Of a stretch of DNA of 64,000 bases, positions 26,914 to 36,324 are shown one piece after another. The stretch lies in contig NZ_JAQZAL010000001.1 in the NCBI RefSeq assembly GCF_028737205.1, positions 434,001 through 498,000 on the forward strand, in the 5' to 3' direction. Origin of the DNA: Actinomycetospora lutea (GTDB lineage Bacteria > Actinomycetota > Actinomycetes > Mycobacteriales > Pseudonocardiaceae). The notes beneath the pieces are model-generated. The model saw only the letters and a program-made list of their open reading frames with translations, was not told the origin of the DNA and did no database searches. Within the stretch, counting starts at the first letter, position 1. Every line of letters starts with the position of its first letter. The translations under genes were made by a program, and so were the position numbers.

Positions 26914-28431
26914 ATGTCCATCGACACCCACACCGCCCCGACGTCGACCAGCCCGCAGGTCGCGATCAACGACATCGGGTCGGAAGAGGACTTCCTCGCC
27001 GCCATCGACCAGACGATCAAGTACTTCAACGATGGCGACCTCGTCGAGGGCACCATCGTCAAGGTCGACCGGGACGAGGTCCTCCTCGACATCGGCTACA
27101 AGACCGAGGGCGTCATCCCCTCGCGTGAGCTGTCCATCAAGCACGATGTCGACCCCAACGAGGTCGTCGCCGTCGGCGACGAGGTCGAAGCCCTCGTCCT
27201 CCAGAAGGAGGACAAGGAGGGCCGGCTGATCCTGTCCAAGAAGCGCGCGCAGTACGAGCGCGCCTGGGGCACGATCGAGCAGCTCAAGGACAACGACGAG
27301 CCCGTCAAGGGCACCGTCATCGAGGTCGTCAAGGGCGGCCTCATCCTCGACATCGGCCTGCGCGGCTTCCTCCCGGCCTCGCTGGTCGAGATGCGCCGCG
27401 TCCGCGACCTCCAGCCCTACGTGGGCAAGGAGATCGAGGCCAAGATCATCGAGCTGGACAAGAACCGCAACAACGTCGTCCTCTCCCGCCGTGCGTGGCT
27501 GGAGCAGACCCAGTCGGCGGTGCGCAGCGAGTTCCTCAACCAGCTCGCCAAGGGCCAGATCCGGTCCGGCCAGGTCTCGTCGATCGTCAACTTCGGTGCG
27601 TTCGTCGACCTCGGCGGCGTCGACGGTCTGGTGCACGTTTCCGAGCTGTCCTGGAAGCACATCGACCACCCGTCCGAGGTGGTCGAGGTGGGCCAGGAGG
27701 TCAAGGTCGAGGTCCTCGACGTCGACCTCGACCGCGAGCGGGTCTCCCTGTCGCTGAAGGCGACGCAGGAGGACCCGTGGCGTCAGTTCGCCCGCACCCA
27801 CCAGATCGGCCAGATCGTGCCCGGCAAGGTCACGAAGCTGGTGCCGTTCGGTGCGTTCGTCCGCGTCGACGAGGGCATCGAGGGACTGGTCCACATCTCG
27901 GAGCTGGCCGAGCGCCACGTCGAGGTGCCCGAGCAGGTCGTCCAGGTCGGCAACGACGTCATGGTCAAGGTCATCGACATCGACCTCGACCGTCGCCGCA
28001 TCTCGCTCTCGCTCAAGCAGGCCAACGAGGGCATGACGCCGGAGACGGAGTTCGACCCGGCGCTCTACGGCATGGCGGCCGAGTACGACGACGCCGGCAA
28101 CTACATCTACCCCGAGGGCTTCGACCCGGACACCGGCGAGTGGCGCGAGGGGTACGAGTCGCAGCGCGAGGAGTGGGAGCGCCAGTACCAGGCGGCCTAC
28201 GCCCGCTACGAGCAGCACATCGCGCAGCTGCAGCGCACCCAGGAGCAGGAGGCGGAGGCGGCCGAGGCCGCGCCGGCCAATTACTCCTCGGGCGGTCCGT
28301 CGTCCGCCGACGAGGGCGGCGACGAGGACACGCCCGACCCGGGCCAGGGCCCGCCCTCGCAGAGCGGCGGCGGTGCGCTGGCCAGCGACGCCCAGCTCGC
28401 GGCGCTCCGCGAGAAGCTGTCGGGCGGCTGA
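26914..28431 (+). CDS. rpsA: 30S ribosomal protein S1
   Basis: 505 residues with four S1 RNA-binding domains (roughly residues 35-105, 122-187, 208-276 and 293-362): GDLVEGTIVKVDRDEVLLDIGYKTEG, then GTVIEVVKGGLILDIGLRGF, then SGQVSSIVNFGAFVDLGGVDG, then PGKVTKLVPFGAFVRVDEGIEG. The rest is a hydrophilic tail including ALYGMAAEYDDAGNYIYPEGF, characteristic of actinobacterial S1. It helps the 30S subunit load structured mRNA. ATG 26914 follows GGAG. A strong terminator hairpin follows. In mycobacteria rpsA lies next to polA; here about 18.5 kb separates them. Confidence 0.97.
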   Translation: MSIDTHTAPTSTSPQVAINDIGSEEDFLAAIDQTIKYFNDGDLVEGTIVKVDRDEVLLDIGYKTEGVIPSRELSIKHDVDPNEVVAVGDEVEALVLQKEDKEGRLILSKKRAQYERAWGTIEQLKDNDEPVKGTVIEVVKGGLILDIGLRGFLPASLVEMRRVRDLQPYVGKEIEAKIIELDKNRNNVVLSRRAWLEQTQSAVRSEFLNQLAKGQIRSGQVSSIVNFGAFVDLGGVDGLVHVSELSWKHIDHPSEVVEVGQEVKVEVLDVDLDRERVSLSLKATQEDPWRQFARTHQIGQIVPGKVTKLVPFGAFVRVDEGIEGLVHISELAERHVEVPEQVVQVGNDVMVKVIDIDLDRRRISLSLKQANEGMTPETEFDPALYGMAAEYDDAGNYIYPEGFDPDTGEWREGYESQREEWERQYQAAYARYEQHIAQLQRTQEQEAEAAEAAPANYSSGGPSSADEGGDEDTPDPGQGPPSQSGGGALASDAQLAALREKLSGG

Positions 28432-28452
28432 TCACCAGCTGCTGAGCTCGAC

Positions 28453-28490
28453 CGACGGGCCCTCACCCCTCGCGGGGTGGGGGCCCGTCG
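28453..28490 (+). terminator. rpsA terminator hairpin
   Basis: CGACGGGCCC (28453-28462) pairs with GGGCCCGTCG (28481-28490); the stem continues through a wobble pair and CACCCC/GGGGTG to a TCGC tetraloop (28470-28473). It starts 21 nt after the stop codon and is the strongest hairpin in the window. No T-tract. Confidence 0.85.
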
Positions 28491-28518
28491 TCGCGCGCGG
28501 GTGGTCGCCTGGTGCGCT

Positions 28519-28566
28519 GCGAGGGACGCGTTCGCTGCTCCACGCGCAGCGAGGGACGCCCTCGCT
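28519..28566. repeat. 30-bp-period direct repeat, two copies
   Basis: GCGAGGGACGCGTTCGCT (28519-28536) and GCGAGGGACGCCCTCGCT (28549-28566) differ at two positions and are 30 bp apart; the 4 bp before each copy are also alike. The second copy is a perfect hairpin (AGCGAGGG-ACG-CCCTCGCT). They lie between rpsA and a small gene. Confidence 0.6.
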
Positions 28567-28603
28567 CATCCGGGCGGGGCGGGCTCGCGCCGGCGGAGGC
28601 GCG

Positions 28604-28798
28604 CTACCCGAAGGCGACGGGCGCGGGCTCGAACGCCGGGCGCAGGTGCCGCGAGCCGGCGAGGAAGCGCTCGACGAGGCCGCGGCGGGCGATGTGCGGG
28701 GCCGCGAGGGCGGCAGCGATCGGCGGCAGGGCCCGGCACCAGACCAGACCGGGGTCGCCGAGGCGGTGGCGTCCTGCGGGGCGACGCGAACGGAACAC
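28604..28798 (-). CDS. Small unknown protein, 64 aa
   Basis: Not recognised. The frame begins GTG TTC CGT at 28798, with GAGGAG 7 nt upstream as a clear Shine-Dalgarno, and nearly every third codon position is G or C, as in the real genes around it. The product is basic at the N-terminus ([18 protein letters not shown]), has a short apolar stretch ([12 protein letters not shown]) and ends [12 protein letters not shown]. It is divergent from coaE. It could be a soluble or peripheral membrane peptide; no function is assigned. Confidence 0.6.
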   Translation of the reverse strand: MFRSRRPAGRHRLGDPGLVWCRALPPIAAALAAPHIARRGLVERFLAGSRHLRPAFEPAPVAFG

Positions 28799-28872
28799 GC
28801 GGCGGCTCCTCGGTACGGGTGGTGCGGTTGGTGCGGGCGAGGCGCGACCGTACCGCTGTTGCGTACGTGACA

Positions 28873-28935
28873 CGAGTGACTCACCGGCGGGTCTCGACCC
28901 CGGGTCGAGTGACTCCTCCACCCGCTGGGCACACT
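28873..28935. promoter_or_regulatory. coaE upstream region with repeats and -10 box
   Basis: CGAGTGACTC occurs at 28873-28882 and 28906-28915, 33 bp apart; between and overlapping the second copy is the palindrome CTCGACCC-C-GGGTCGAG (28893-28909). CACACT (28930-28935) ends 6 nt before the coaE GTG and may be a leaderless -10. The repeats look like binding sites for a regulator of coaE or of the divergent small gene. Confidence 0.4.
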
Positions 28936-28941
28936 GCGGGC

Positions 28942-29979
28942 GTGCTGAGGCTGGGGCTCACCGGTGGGATCGGGGCGGGGAAGTCGACGGTGGCGGAGAC
29001 GCTCACCGAGCTGGGCGCGGTGGTGATCGACGCCGACCGGATCGCCCGCGAGGTCGTCGAACCCGGCACCGAGGGCCTGGCCGACGTCGTCGCCGCGTTC
29101 GGCGAGGACGTCCTCGACGCGGACGGCGCGCTCGACCGTCCCGCGCTCGGGCGGATCGTGTTCGGCGACGACGCGAAGCGGCAGAAGCTGAACGGGATCC
29201 TGCACCCGCGGATCGGCGCCCGGACCGCGGAGATCGCCGCCGAGGCCGCCGACGACGCCGTGATCGTCCACGACGTCCCGCTGCTCGTCGAGAACGGGAT
29301 GGGCGCGGCGTTCGCGCTGGTCGTGGTGGTCGACGCGCCGGTGGACGTGCGGGTCGCGCGCCTCGTCGACACCCGCGGCATGACCGTCGAGGACGCCCGG
29401 GCGCGCATGGCGGCACAGGCCGACGACGAGGCCCGGCGCGCGGCGGCCGACGTGTGGCTCGAGAACGCGGGCGCGGCCGGCGCCCTGCGCGAGCAGGTCG
29501 AGCGCCTGTGGCACGAGCGCCTCGTGCCCTTCGCGGCGAACATCGAGCAGGGGCGGGCCGTCCCCGCGCCGACCGAGATCGTGGCGCCCGCCGACGACCG
29601 CGCGCTCGTCGGTCGTCGCCTCGCCGCCCGCCTCGCCGCCGCCGGGGGCGAGCGCGTCCGGCGCGTCGAGCTCGTCGGCCCGGGCGCGATCCCCGACCTG
29701 CCCGCCCCCGACGTCGTCGACCTGCTCGTGGAGGCCGCCCGGCCCGACGACGACCTCGCCGAGGCCTTCCTCGCCGCCGGCTTCCCGCGCACCGGGCCCG
29801 GGCGCCACGGCTCCGCCGACCCCGCCCGTCCCGCCCGCGTGCTGGTCCTCAACGGCAAGAAGCGCCGGGAGGCGAAGCAGGCGCAGGCGATCGTCGACGC
29901 CCGCGAGCGGGCGCGTCGGGACCCGGACCGCGTCGCCGCCGACCCGGACGCGGTCCGCGCCGAGGTCGCCCTGCCCTGA
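28942..29979 (+). CDS. coaE: Dephospho-CoA kinase with degenerate GrpB-like tail
   Basis: 345 residues. The first 200 are a complete CoaE: P-loop [13 protein letters not shown] (residues 5-17), [17 protein letters not shown], the lid and [10 protein letters not shown], and [12 protein letters not shown]. It phosphorylates dephospho-CoA in the last step of coenzyme A synthesis. The remaining 145 residues match only the opening of a GrpB/UPF0157 domain ([24 protein letters not shown], where the family has HVGSTAVPGL) and then end in a charged helix. Mycobacterial CoaE (about 407 aa) carries a full GrpB domain, so the tail here looks shortened and degenerate. Confidence 0.93.
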   Translation: MLRLGLTGGIGAGKSTVAETLTELGAVVIDADRIAREVVEPGTEGLADVVAAFGEDVLDADGALDRPALGRIVFGDDAKRQKLNGILHPRIGARTAEIAAEAADDAVIVHDVPLLVENGMGAAFALVVVVDAPVDVRVARLVDTRGMTVEDARARMAAQADDEARRAAADVWLENAGAAGALREQVERLWHERLVPFAANIEQGRAVPAPTEIVAPADDRALVGRRLAARLAAAGGERVRRVELVGPGAIPDLPAPDVVDLLVEAARPDDDLAEAFLAAGFPRTGPGRHGSADPARPARVLVLNGKKRREAKQAQAIVDARERARRDPDRVAADPDAVRAEVALP

Positions 29980-30035
29980 TCATGTCGCACGAAGCCGGCA
30001 CGGACGACGATCAGCACGCTGCCCGCGGCCCGTCC

Positions 30036-30608
30036 CTAGAAGCGCGTGAGGGACCCCGTCCCGAGCGCGCACGTCCAGGTGTCGAGGTCGTGGCGGGCGT
30101 CGACGAGCTCGCCGAGCACGCGGTGCACGGTGCTCATCGCCTCGTCGGCGTCCGCGCCGGAGAGCACGCCGCCCGCGACGGCGGCGGCGAAGTCGGCGTC
30201 GTGCACGACGCGGGCCGGCCGCCCCGGCACGACCTCGAGGCCGAGCAGGAGATCGGTGGAGCGCCACTGCGGGCCGTCGACGACGATCCGTACCGCGCCG
30301 ATCTCCGTGGTCGCCCCGGCCGCGTCGCCGTCGCGCGGGAGGCGGCGGCGTATCCGCAGGCCGTGGTCGGCGACGTACCAGCACGTCTCCGCCAGCACGA
30401 AGGGGTCCTCGGGGCTCAGCACCGTGGTGCGCAGGTGCCCGTCCGCGACGTGGCAGCGGTCGAGGGCCTGTTCGAGGACCTGCTCGAGGACCTGTTCGAG
30501 GACGTCGGGTTCCTGCTCGACGACGTGCGCGGGCGCGAGGGGGAGGGTGCGGGTCGCGGCGTGGATGTCGACGACCTCGACCAGCTGGCGGGAGACGACC
30601 GGGCTCAC
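30036..30608 (-). CDS. Divergent DUF402-like protein (paralogue 1)
   Basis: 190 residues. The C-terminal half aligns by eye with its upstream neighbour: WRSTDLLLGLEVVPGR ... DADFAAAVAGGVLSGADA ... HRVLGELVDARHDLDTW against WWTEDHYVDLVVYTGE ... DLDELAEAVAAGLLDVVR ... HRTLAGLASQGHDLDRW. The N-terminal half has diverged and includes VLEQVLEQVLEQAL, encoded by a 12-bp tandem repeat. The DUF402 catalytic-type region is not clear, so activity may be lost. The GTG start sits 8 nt after a TAGGGT box (30617-30622 on this strand). Confidence 0.65.
   Translation of the reverse strand: MSPVVSRQLVEVVDIHAATRTLPLAPAHVVEQEPDVLEQVLEQVLEQALDRCHVADGHLRTTVLSPEDPFVLAETCWYVADHGLRIRRRLPRDGDAAGATTEIGAVRIVVDGPQWRSTDLLLGLEVVPGRPARVVHDADFAAAVAGGVLSGADADEAMSTVHRVLGELVDARHDLDTWTCALGTGSLTRF
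30468..30503. repeat. Three 12-bp tandem units inside the DUF402-like gene
   Basis: CTGTTCGAGGAC, CTGCTCGAGGAC and CTGTTCGAGGAC follow one another without gaps and encode the repeated LEQV of the protein. The count is a multiple of three, so length changes keep the frame. Confidence 0.85.
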
Positions 30609-30616
30609 GGCGGTGG

Positions 30617-30622
30617 ACCCTA
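30617..30622 (-). promoter_or_regulatory. Leaderless -10 box TAGGGT, DUF402 paralogue 1
   Basis: Read on the minus strand, CCTAGGGTC precedes the GTG start with 8 nt between TAGGGT and GTG. The same 9-mer at the same distance precedes the second DUF402 gene. Confidence 0.55.
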
Positions 30623-30695
30623 GGACACCCGACCGGGTGGCCCGACGCCGACCCCTACCCGAATACCACCCCTGTCATTCGCGATGTGACACAGG

Positions 30696-31202
30696 TCATG
30701 TCCACGTCAGGACAACGTCGTGCCGCGCGAGCCAACGGTCCAGGTCGTGGCCCTGCGACGCGAGGCCCGCGAGGGTGCGGTGGCTGGTCGTCAGGGCCCG
30801 CTCGGCGCGCACGACGTCGAGGAGCCCGGCGGCGACGGCCTCGGCGAGCTCGTCGAGGTCGAGGACGTCGGTGCGCTCGCCCGTGTACACGACGAGGTCG
30901 ACGTAGTGGTCCTCGGTCCACCACGTCGCGCCGTCGCGGGTGACGTCGACGACGTCGATGTAGTGGTCCTGGAGCCGCTCGTGGCCGGGTCGCCAGGTGA
31001 AGTCGGTGACGCGGATGCCGAGGGCCGGGAGCAGCCAGGACCGCAGGTGGGTCAGGGTCGGGTGGTCGACCATCGCGCGGCTCAGGTAGAGCCCGAACGG
31101 CTCCTCGCGGTACAGGTCGACCGCGCGCACGAAGCCCTTGGGGTCGGTGTTGGTGCCGGCGGCGACGTCGAACGTCTCGATCTTCGGCGGGTGCAGGCCC
31201 AC
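30696..31202 (-). CDS. DUF402-domain protein (paralogue 2)
   Basis: 168 residues with a well-conserved DUF402 (FomD-like) fold: HPPKIETFD, NTDPKGFVRAVDLYREEPFGLYLSR, WLLPALGIRVTDFTWRPGHE, the acidic metal-site region DHYIDVVDVTRDG and YVDLVVYTGE. DUF402 proteins include nucleoside-phosphate hydrolases; substrate unknown here. The GTG start follows TAGGGT by 8 nt and has no Shine-Dalgarno. Its shorter neighbour appears to be a decayed copy. Confidence 0.8.
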   Translation of the reverse strand: MGLHPPKIETFDVAAGTNTDPKGFVRAVDLYREEPFGLYLSRAMVDHPTLTHLRSWLLPALGIRVTDFTWRPGHERLQDHYIDVVDVTRDGATWWTEDHYVDLVVYTGERTDVLDLDELAEAVAAGLLDVVRAERALTTSHRTLAGLASQGHDLDRWLARHDVVLTWT

Positions 31203-31210
31203 GGTGCGTG

Positions 31211-31216
31211 ACCCTA
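31211..31216 (-). promoter_or_regulatory. Leaderless -10 box TAGGGT, DUF402 paralogue 2
   Basis: CCTAGGGTC on the minus strand, 8 nt between TAGGGT and the GTG at 31202. Confidence 0.55.
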
Positions 31217-31276
31217 GGTCACACGCGACGACACCCGCTCCCACGTGCGACGGGGAGCGGGTGCCGGGGACGGTGA

Positions 31277-31687
31277 TCAGGACGCGGAGCCCTCGACGAC
31301 GGCGGGGTCCATCCACACGGCCTCCCAGACGTGGCCGTCCGGGTCGGTGAACGAGGCGCCGTACATGAACCCGTGGTCCTGGTCCTCCTTCCACTCCGCC
31401 CCGCCGTTCGCGAGCGCCGCCGCCTTGAGCCGGTCGACCTCCTCGCGGCTGTCGGCGGAGAGGGCCAGCAGGACCTCGGTGGTCTTCCGGGGGTCGGCGA
31501 CCTCGCCGATCACGAAGTCGCCGAAGCGCTCGTGCGTCATGAGCATGGCGAAGACGTTCTGCTCGATGACGAGGCACGCGGTGCTCTCGTCGCAGAACTG
31601 CTCGTTGAAGGTGAACCCCAGGGCGTCGAAGAACGCGCGGCTGGCGGCGACGTCGGCGACGGGCAGGTTGACGAAGATCGATCGCAC
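31277..31687 (-). CDS. VOC-family (glyoxalase-like) protein
   Basis: 136 residues with paired beta-alpha-beta-beta-beta modules: IFVNLPVADVAASRAFFDALGF, FAMLMTHERFGDF, and the second module ending GASFTDPDGHVWEAVWMDP. This subfamily (MhqP/YP-type lactoylglutathione-lyase relatives) is common in actinobacteria; the substrate is unknown. GTG 31687 follows GGAGG by 6 nt. It lies downstream of the small membrane protein in the same direction and may share its TetR-controlled promoter. Confidence 0.82.
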   Translation of the reverse strand: MRSIFVNLPVADVAASRAFFDALGFTFNEQFCDESTACLVIEQNVFAMLMTHERFGDFVIGEVADPRKTTEVLLALSADSREEVDRLKAAALANGGAEWKEDQDHGFMYGASFTDPDGHVWEAVWMDPAVVEGSAS

Positions 31688-31713
31688 GGTGGTCCTCCGG
31701 GGACGGTGTCGGG

Positions 31714-32154
31714 TCAGGAACGGGCGCGGACGAGGGCGGGGACGAGGACGGCGCCGACGGCGAGGTGGACCGCCGCGAGGGCGACGCGCGTGGCCGTCGT
31801 GGCCTCGACCAGCAGGACGGGGACCATCGAGGCGACCACGATCACCGCGACGAGCACGGTCCAGATCGCCGTCCCGTGGCGGGTGAGGCGTTCGAGCAGG
31901 GCGAGCACGCCCCAGCCGACGAGGCCGAGGACCACGGTGACCTGCGTCGTGACCAGGGCGTCGATGCGCACGGTGCCCTGGCTGTCGGAGATCCAGTAGT
32001 CGGCGCCGGCGAGCTGCCCGACCCACCACACGGCGAGCGTCACCACCAGCGTGGCGACGATCCCGAGCGTCCGCCGGCGGCGCCGCACCGCGGCCCGGCC
32101 ACGGACGGGAGCGGTGACGGTGGCCGGGGTGGGGGCCGGAGCGGTGAGCGACAT
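31714..32154 (-). CDS. Small four-helix membrane protein (DUF6069-like)
   Basis: 146 residues. After a basic N-terminus (RGRAAVRRRRR) come four hydrophobic segments (LGIVATLVVTLAVWWVGQLAG, VTTQVTVVLGLVGWGVLALL, TAIWTVLVAVIVVASMVPVLL, VALAAVHLAVGAVLVPALV). It resembles DUF6069 proteins often paired with TetR regulators. ATG 32154 follows GGAGGT. Divergent from the TetR gene with operators between, so it is the likely regulated target. Confidence 0.65.
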   Translation of the reverse strand: MSLTAPAPTPATVTAPVRGRAAVRRRRRTLGIVATLVVTLAVWWVGQLAGADYWISDSQGTVRIDALVTTQVTVVLGLVGWGVLALLERLTRHGTAIWTVLVAVIVVASMVPVLLVEATTATRVALAAVHLAVGAVLVPALVRARS

Positions 32155-32176
32155 GGTGACCTCCGTCGTCGGAGAA

Positions 32177-32212
32177 ACTGTGTCCTGTGGACACTGTGTA
32201 CGGTAGACACAG
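32177..32212. promoter_or_regulatory. Two overlapping TetR-type operators
   Basis: GTGTCC-TGT-GGACAC (32180-32194) is a perfect inverted repeat; CTGTGT-ACGGTAG-ACACAG (32194-32212) is a second one. ACTGTGT starts both at 32177 and 32193. A -10 candidate TACGGT (32199-32204) lies within the second site, 37 nt before the tetR ATG. Binding would repress both divergent genes. Confidence 0.65.
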
Positions 32213-32241
32213 AAGACGCGACGAGGCAAGGGCGGGATCGG

Positions 32242-32967
32242 ATGAGCAGCACGACCGGGACGGACGACGCGGGACCGCCGGGCCACGTCCTCTGGCGTGC
32301 CCCGGAGGAGCCGAGCCGCGGTCCGCGCCGCGCCCTGACGCTCGACGAGGTCGCGTGGGCGGCGGTCGGGGTGGCGGACCGGGACGGGCTGGCCGGGCTG
32401 TCGATGCAGCGGGTGGCCGCGGAGGTGGGGCTGACCAAGATGGCGCTCTACCGGTACGTCGCGAACAAGGAGGAGCTCGAGGCGCTCATGATCGACGCCG
32501 CCGTCGAGGAGCCGCCCGGTCCGGACGCGCTGACCGGGACGTGGCGCGAGCAGGCCGTGCAGCTCGCCAGGATGGTCTCGGACGTCTGGACGCGGCACCC
32601 GTGGATCCCCTGGATCACCGTCGGCGAGCGGGTGATGGGCCCGCGCGAGGTCGGCTGGGTCGAGGCCGCGGTCCGCGTCGTCGAGCCGCTCGGGCTGGCC
32701 CCCGACGAGCGGATGGACGCGGTGACGATGCTGTTCGGGCACCTGCGGACCACCCTCGCGGCGGCCACCGCGGGCACCCGGCCGTGGACCGCGGACCCGG
32801 AGGGCGGGAGCACGATGCGCGACCTCGTCGCGGCCCACGCCGACCGCTACCCGGCCCTGACCGCGGTGATGGCCGACCCCGGCGGCCCCGTCGGCTCCCG
32901 GTGGGACTTCGGCCTGCAGTGCCTGCTCGACGGGTTCGCGGCGGCCGCCGAGCGGAGGTCGCGATGA
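32242..32967 (+). CDS. TetR-family transcriptional regulator
   Basis: 241 residues. The N-terminal HTH reads LTLDEVAWAAVGVADRDGLAGLSMQRVAAEVGLTKMALYRYVANKEEL, with a TetR-C-type ligand domain behind it (TWREQAVQLARMVSDVWTRHPWIPW). The drug- or metabolite-sensing ligand is unknown. It is divergent from the membrane protein at 32154 with two palindromes between. The 3' end overlaps the SnoaL-like gene (ATGA). Confidence 0.9.
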   Translation: MSSTTGTDDAGPPGHVLWRAPEEPSRGPRRALTLDEVAWAAVGVADRDGLAGLSMQRVAAEVGLTKMALYRYVANKEELEALMIDAAVEEPPGPDALTGTWREQAVQLARMVSDVWTRHPWIPWITVGERVMGPREVGWVEAAVRVVEPLGLAPDERMDAVTMLFGHLRTTLAAATAGTRPWTADPEGGSTMRDLVAAHADRYPALTAVMADPGGPVGSRWDFGLQCLLDGFAAAAERRSR

Positions 32968-33374
32968 CCCCGGAGGTCGTGCACCGCTACCTCGCCGCGC
33001 TGGACGCCGGCTCGGTCGAGGACGTCCTCGCCTGCTTCGCCCCGGGCGGGGAGGTGGCGTCGCCGCTGTACGGGACGCTGCCCGCCGAGCGGTTCTACCC
33101 GGAGCTGTTCGCGGACTCGTCGCCGTCGAGCACCGAGCTGCGCCGCGTCTACGTCGACCCCGCCGACGACCGCGAGGTCGCGCTGGCCTTCCACTACTCC
33201 TGGGTCCTCGGCGACGGCACGCCGGCCCCGTTCGACGTGGTCGACCTCGTGACCCTCACCGACGACCGTGACCGCATCGCGCGCCTGGTCATCTGCTACG
33301 ACACCGCGCCCCTGCGGAGCTCGTGGCAGCGGGTGGCGGCCGGCGGGACGGACGCTGTCGGGGGGCGCGGTTAA
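32964..33374 (+). CDS. SnoaL/NTF2-like protein
   Basis: 136 residues with the SnoaL-like cone fold: [33 protein letters not shown], a central FYPELFADS helix, and sheet strands [16 protein letters not shown] and [29 protein letters not shown]. Such proteins may be isomerases, cyclases or simple ligand binders. The ATG overlaps the tetR stop, so the two are translationally coupled. Its TAA stop overlaps the uvrB -10 box. Confidence 0.75.
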   Translation: MTPEVVHRYLAALDAGSVEDVLACFAPGGEVASPLYGTLPAERFYPELFADSSPSSTELRRVYVDPADDREVALAFHYSWVLGDGTPAPFDVVDLVTLTDDRDRIARLVICYDTAPLRSSWQRVAAGGTDAVGGRG

Positions 33375-33377
33375 CCT
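33372..33377 (+). promoter_or_regulatory. Leaderless -10 box TAACCT of uvrB
   Basis: TAACCT overlaps the stop codon of the upstream gene and ends 7 nt before the uvrB ATG at 33385. No Shine-Dalgarno is present. No LexA-type box was seen here. Confidence 0.55.
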
Positions 33378-33384
33378 CGATCCC

Positions 33385-35592
<2,208 letters not shown>

Positions 35593-35604
35593 TCGGCCGC
35601 CCAC

Positions 35605-35610
35605 TAGGGT
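35605..35610 (+). promoter_or_regulatory. Leaderless -10 box TAGGGT, DUF998 gene
   Basis: TAGGGT ends 6 nt before the GTG at 35617, in the 24-nt gap after uvrB. No Shine-Dalgarno precedes the GTG. Confidence 0.5.
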
Positions 35611-35616
35611 CGTCGG

Positions 35617-36324
35617 GTGCGCGGCATCGCGACCCGGAGCGCGACGATCACGGACCGGGTGCTCGGCTGGGCCACGGTGGTGGCCGGTGTCGTGTACTCC
35701 GCGTTCCTGGTGACCCCGTTGCTCGGTACGGCGCTCGACCCAGCCCGCTCGTACGTCAGCGAGCTCGCCGCGCTCGACCAGCCCCACGACCTGGTGTTCC
35801 GCACCGTCGACGGCGTCGTGGGCTTGGTCGTGGTCGCCGCCGGGGTGCACGTGGTCCGGGGCGCCCGGGTGCGGGCCGTGCGGTGGGCCGGCGTCGCGCT
35901 CGGGCTCTTCGGCGCGGCGACGCTGCTCGACGCGGTCGCGCCGATGGCCTGCGCCCCCTCCGCCGACCCCGCCTGCGCCGCCGCCGAGGCGTCGCGGTCG
36001 GCGTTCTCGTTCGGGGTGCACGAGGTGACCAGCGTCGCGGCCAACGGCGCCGCGGTCCTCGCCGTGCTGCTGCTCGCGATCGCGCGGTCCCGCGGGCGTA
36101 CCGCCGACCAGCCGGCGTCGCCGCTGGAGGGCGCGATGCTGGTCGGGCTCCCGCTGGTCGCGGTGCCGGGGCTGCTGGTCGTCCTCGAGGAGACCGTGGG
36201 CCTGGGGCTCGACGGCGTCGTCGGCTACGTCCAGCGGGTCCAGGTCCTGACGCTCTCGGGGGTGCTGGTGACCATCGGGCTCGTCGTGCTGCGAGGGTCG
36301 CGGTGGGTCCGGAGGCGCAGGTGA
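35617..36324 (+). CDS. DUF998 family membrane protein
   Basis: 235 residues, six hydrophobic segments, with the DUF998 pattern TDRVLGWATVVAGVVYSAFLV, YVSELAALDQPHDLVFRTVDGVVGLVV, and VHEVTSVAANGAAVLAVLLLAIA. The C-terminus is strongly basic (VRRRR), consistent with a cytoplasmic tail. Function of the family is unknown. The stop overlaps the next GTG (GTGA), indicating a two-gene operon with the hydrolase. Confidence 0.8.
   Translation: MRGIATRSATITDRVLGWATVVAGVVYSAFLVTPLLGTALDPARSYVSELAALDQPHDLVFRTVDGVVGLVVVAAGVHVVRGARVRAVRWAGVALGLFGAATLLDAVAPMACAPSADPACAAAEASRSAFSFGVHEVTSVAANGAAVLAVLLLAIARSRGRTADQPASPLEGAMLVGLPLVAVPGLLVVLEETVGLGLDGVVGYVQRVQVLTLSGVLVTIGLVVLRGSRWVRRRR

Noticed and set aside
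30468..30503. Tandem repeat considered as a CRISPR-like array
   Set aside because: 12-bp units without spacers inside a coding frame; no cas genes in the window.
30610..30695. Possible extra small gene between the two DUF402 genes
   Set aside because: The 86-nt gap holds the TAGGGT promoter region only; no frame with a start, ribosome site and coding bias.
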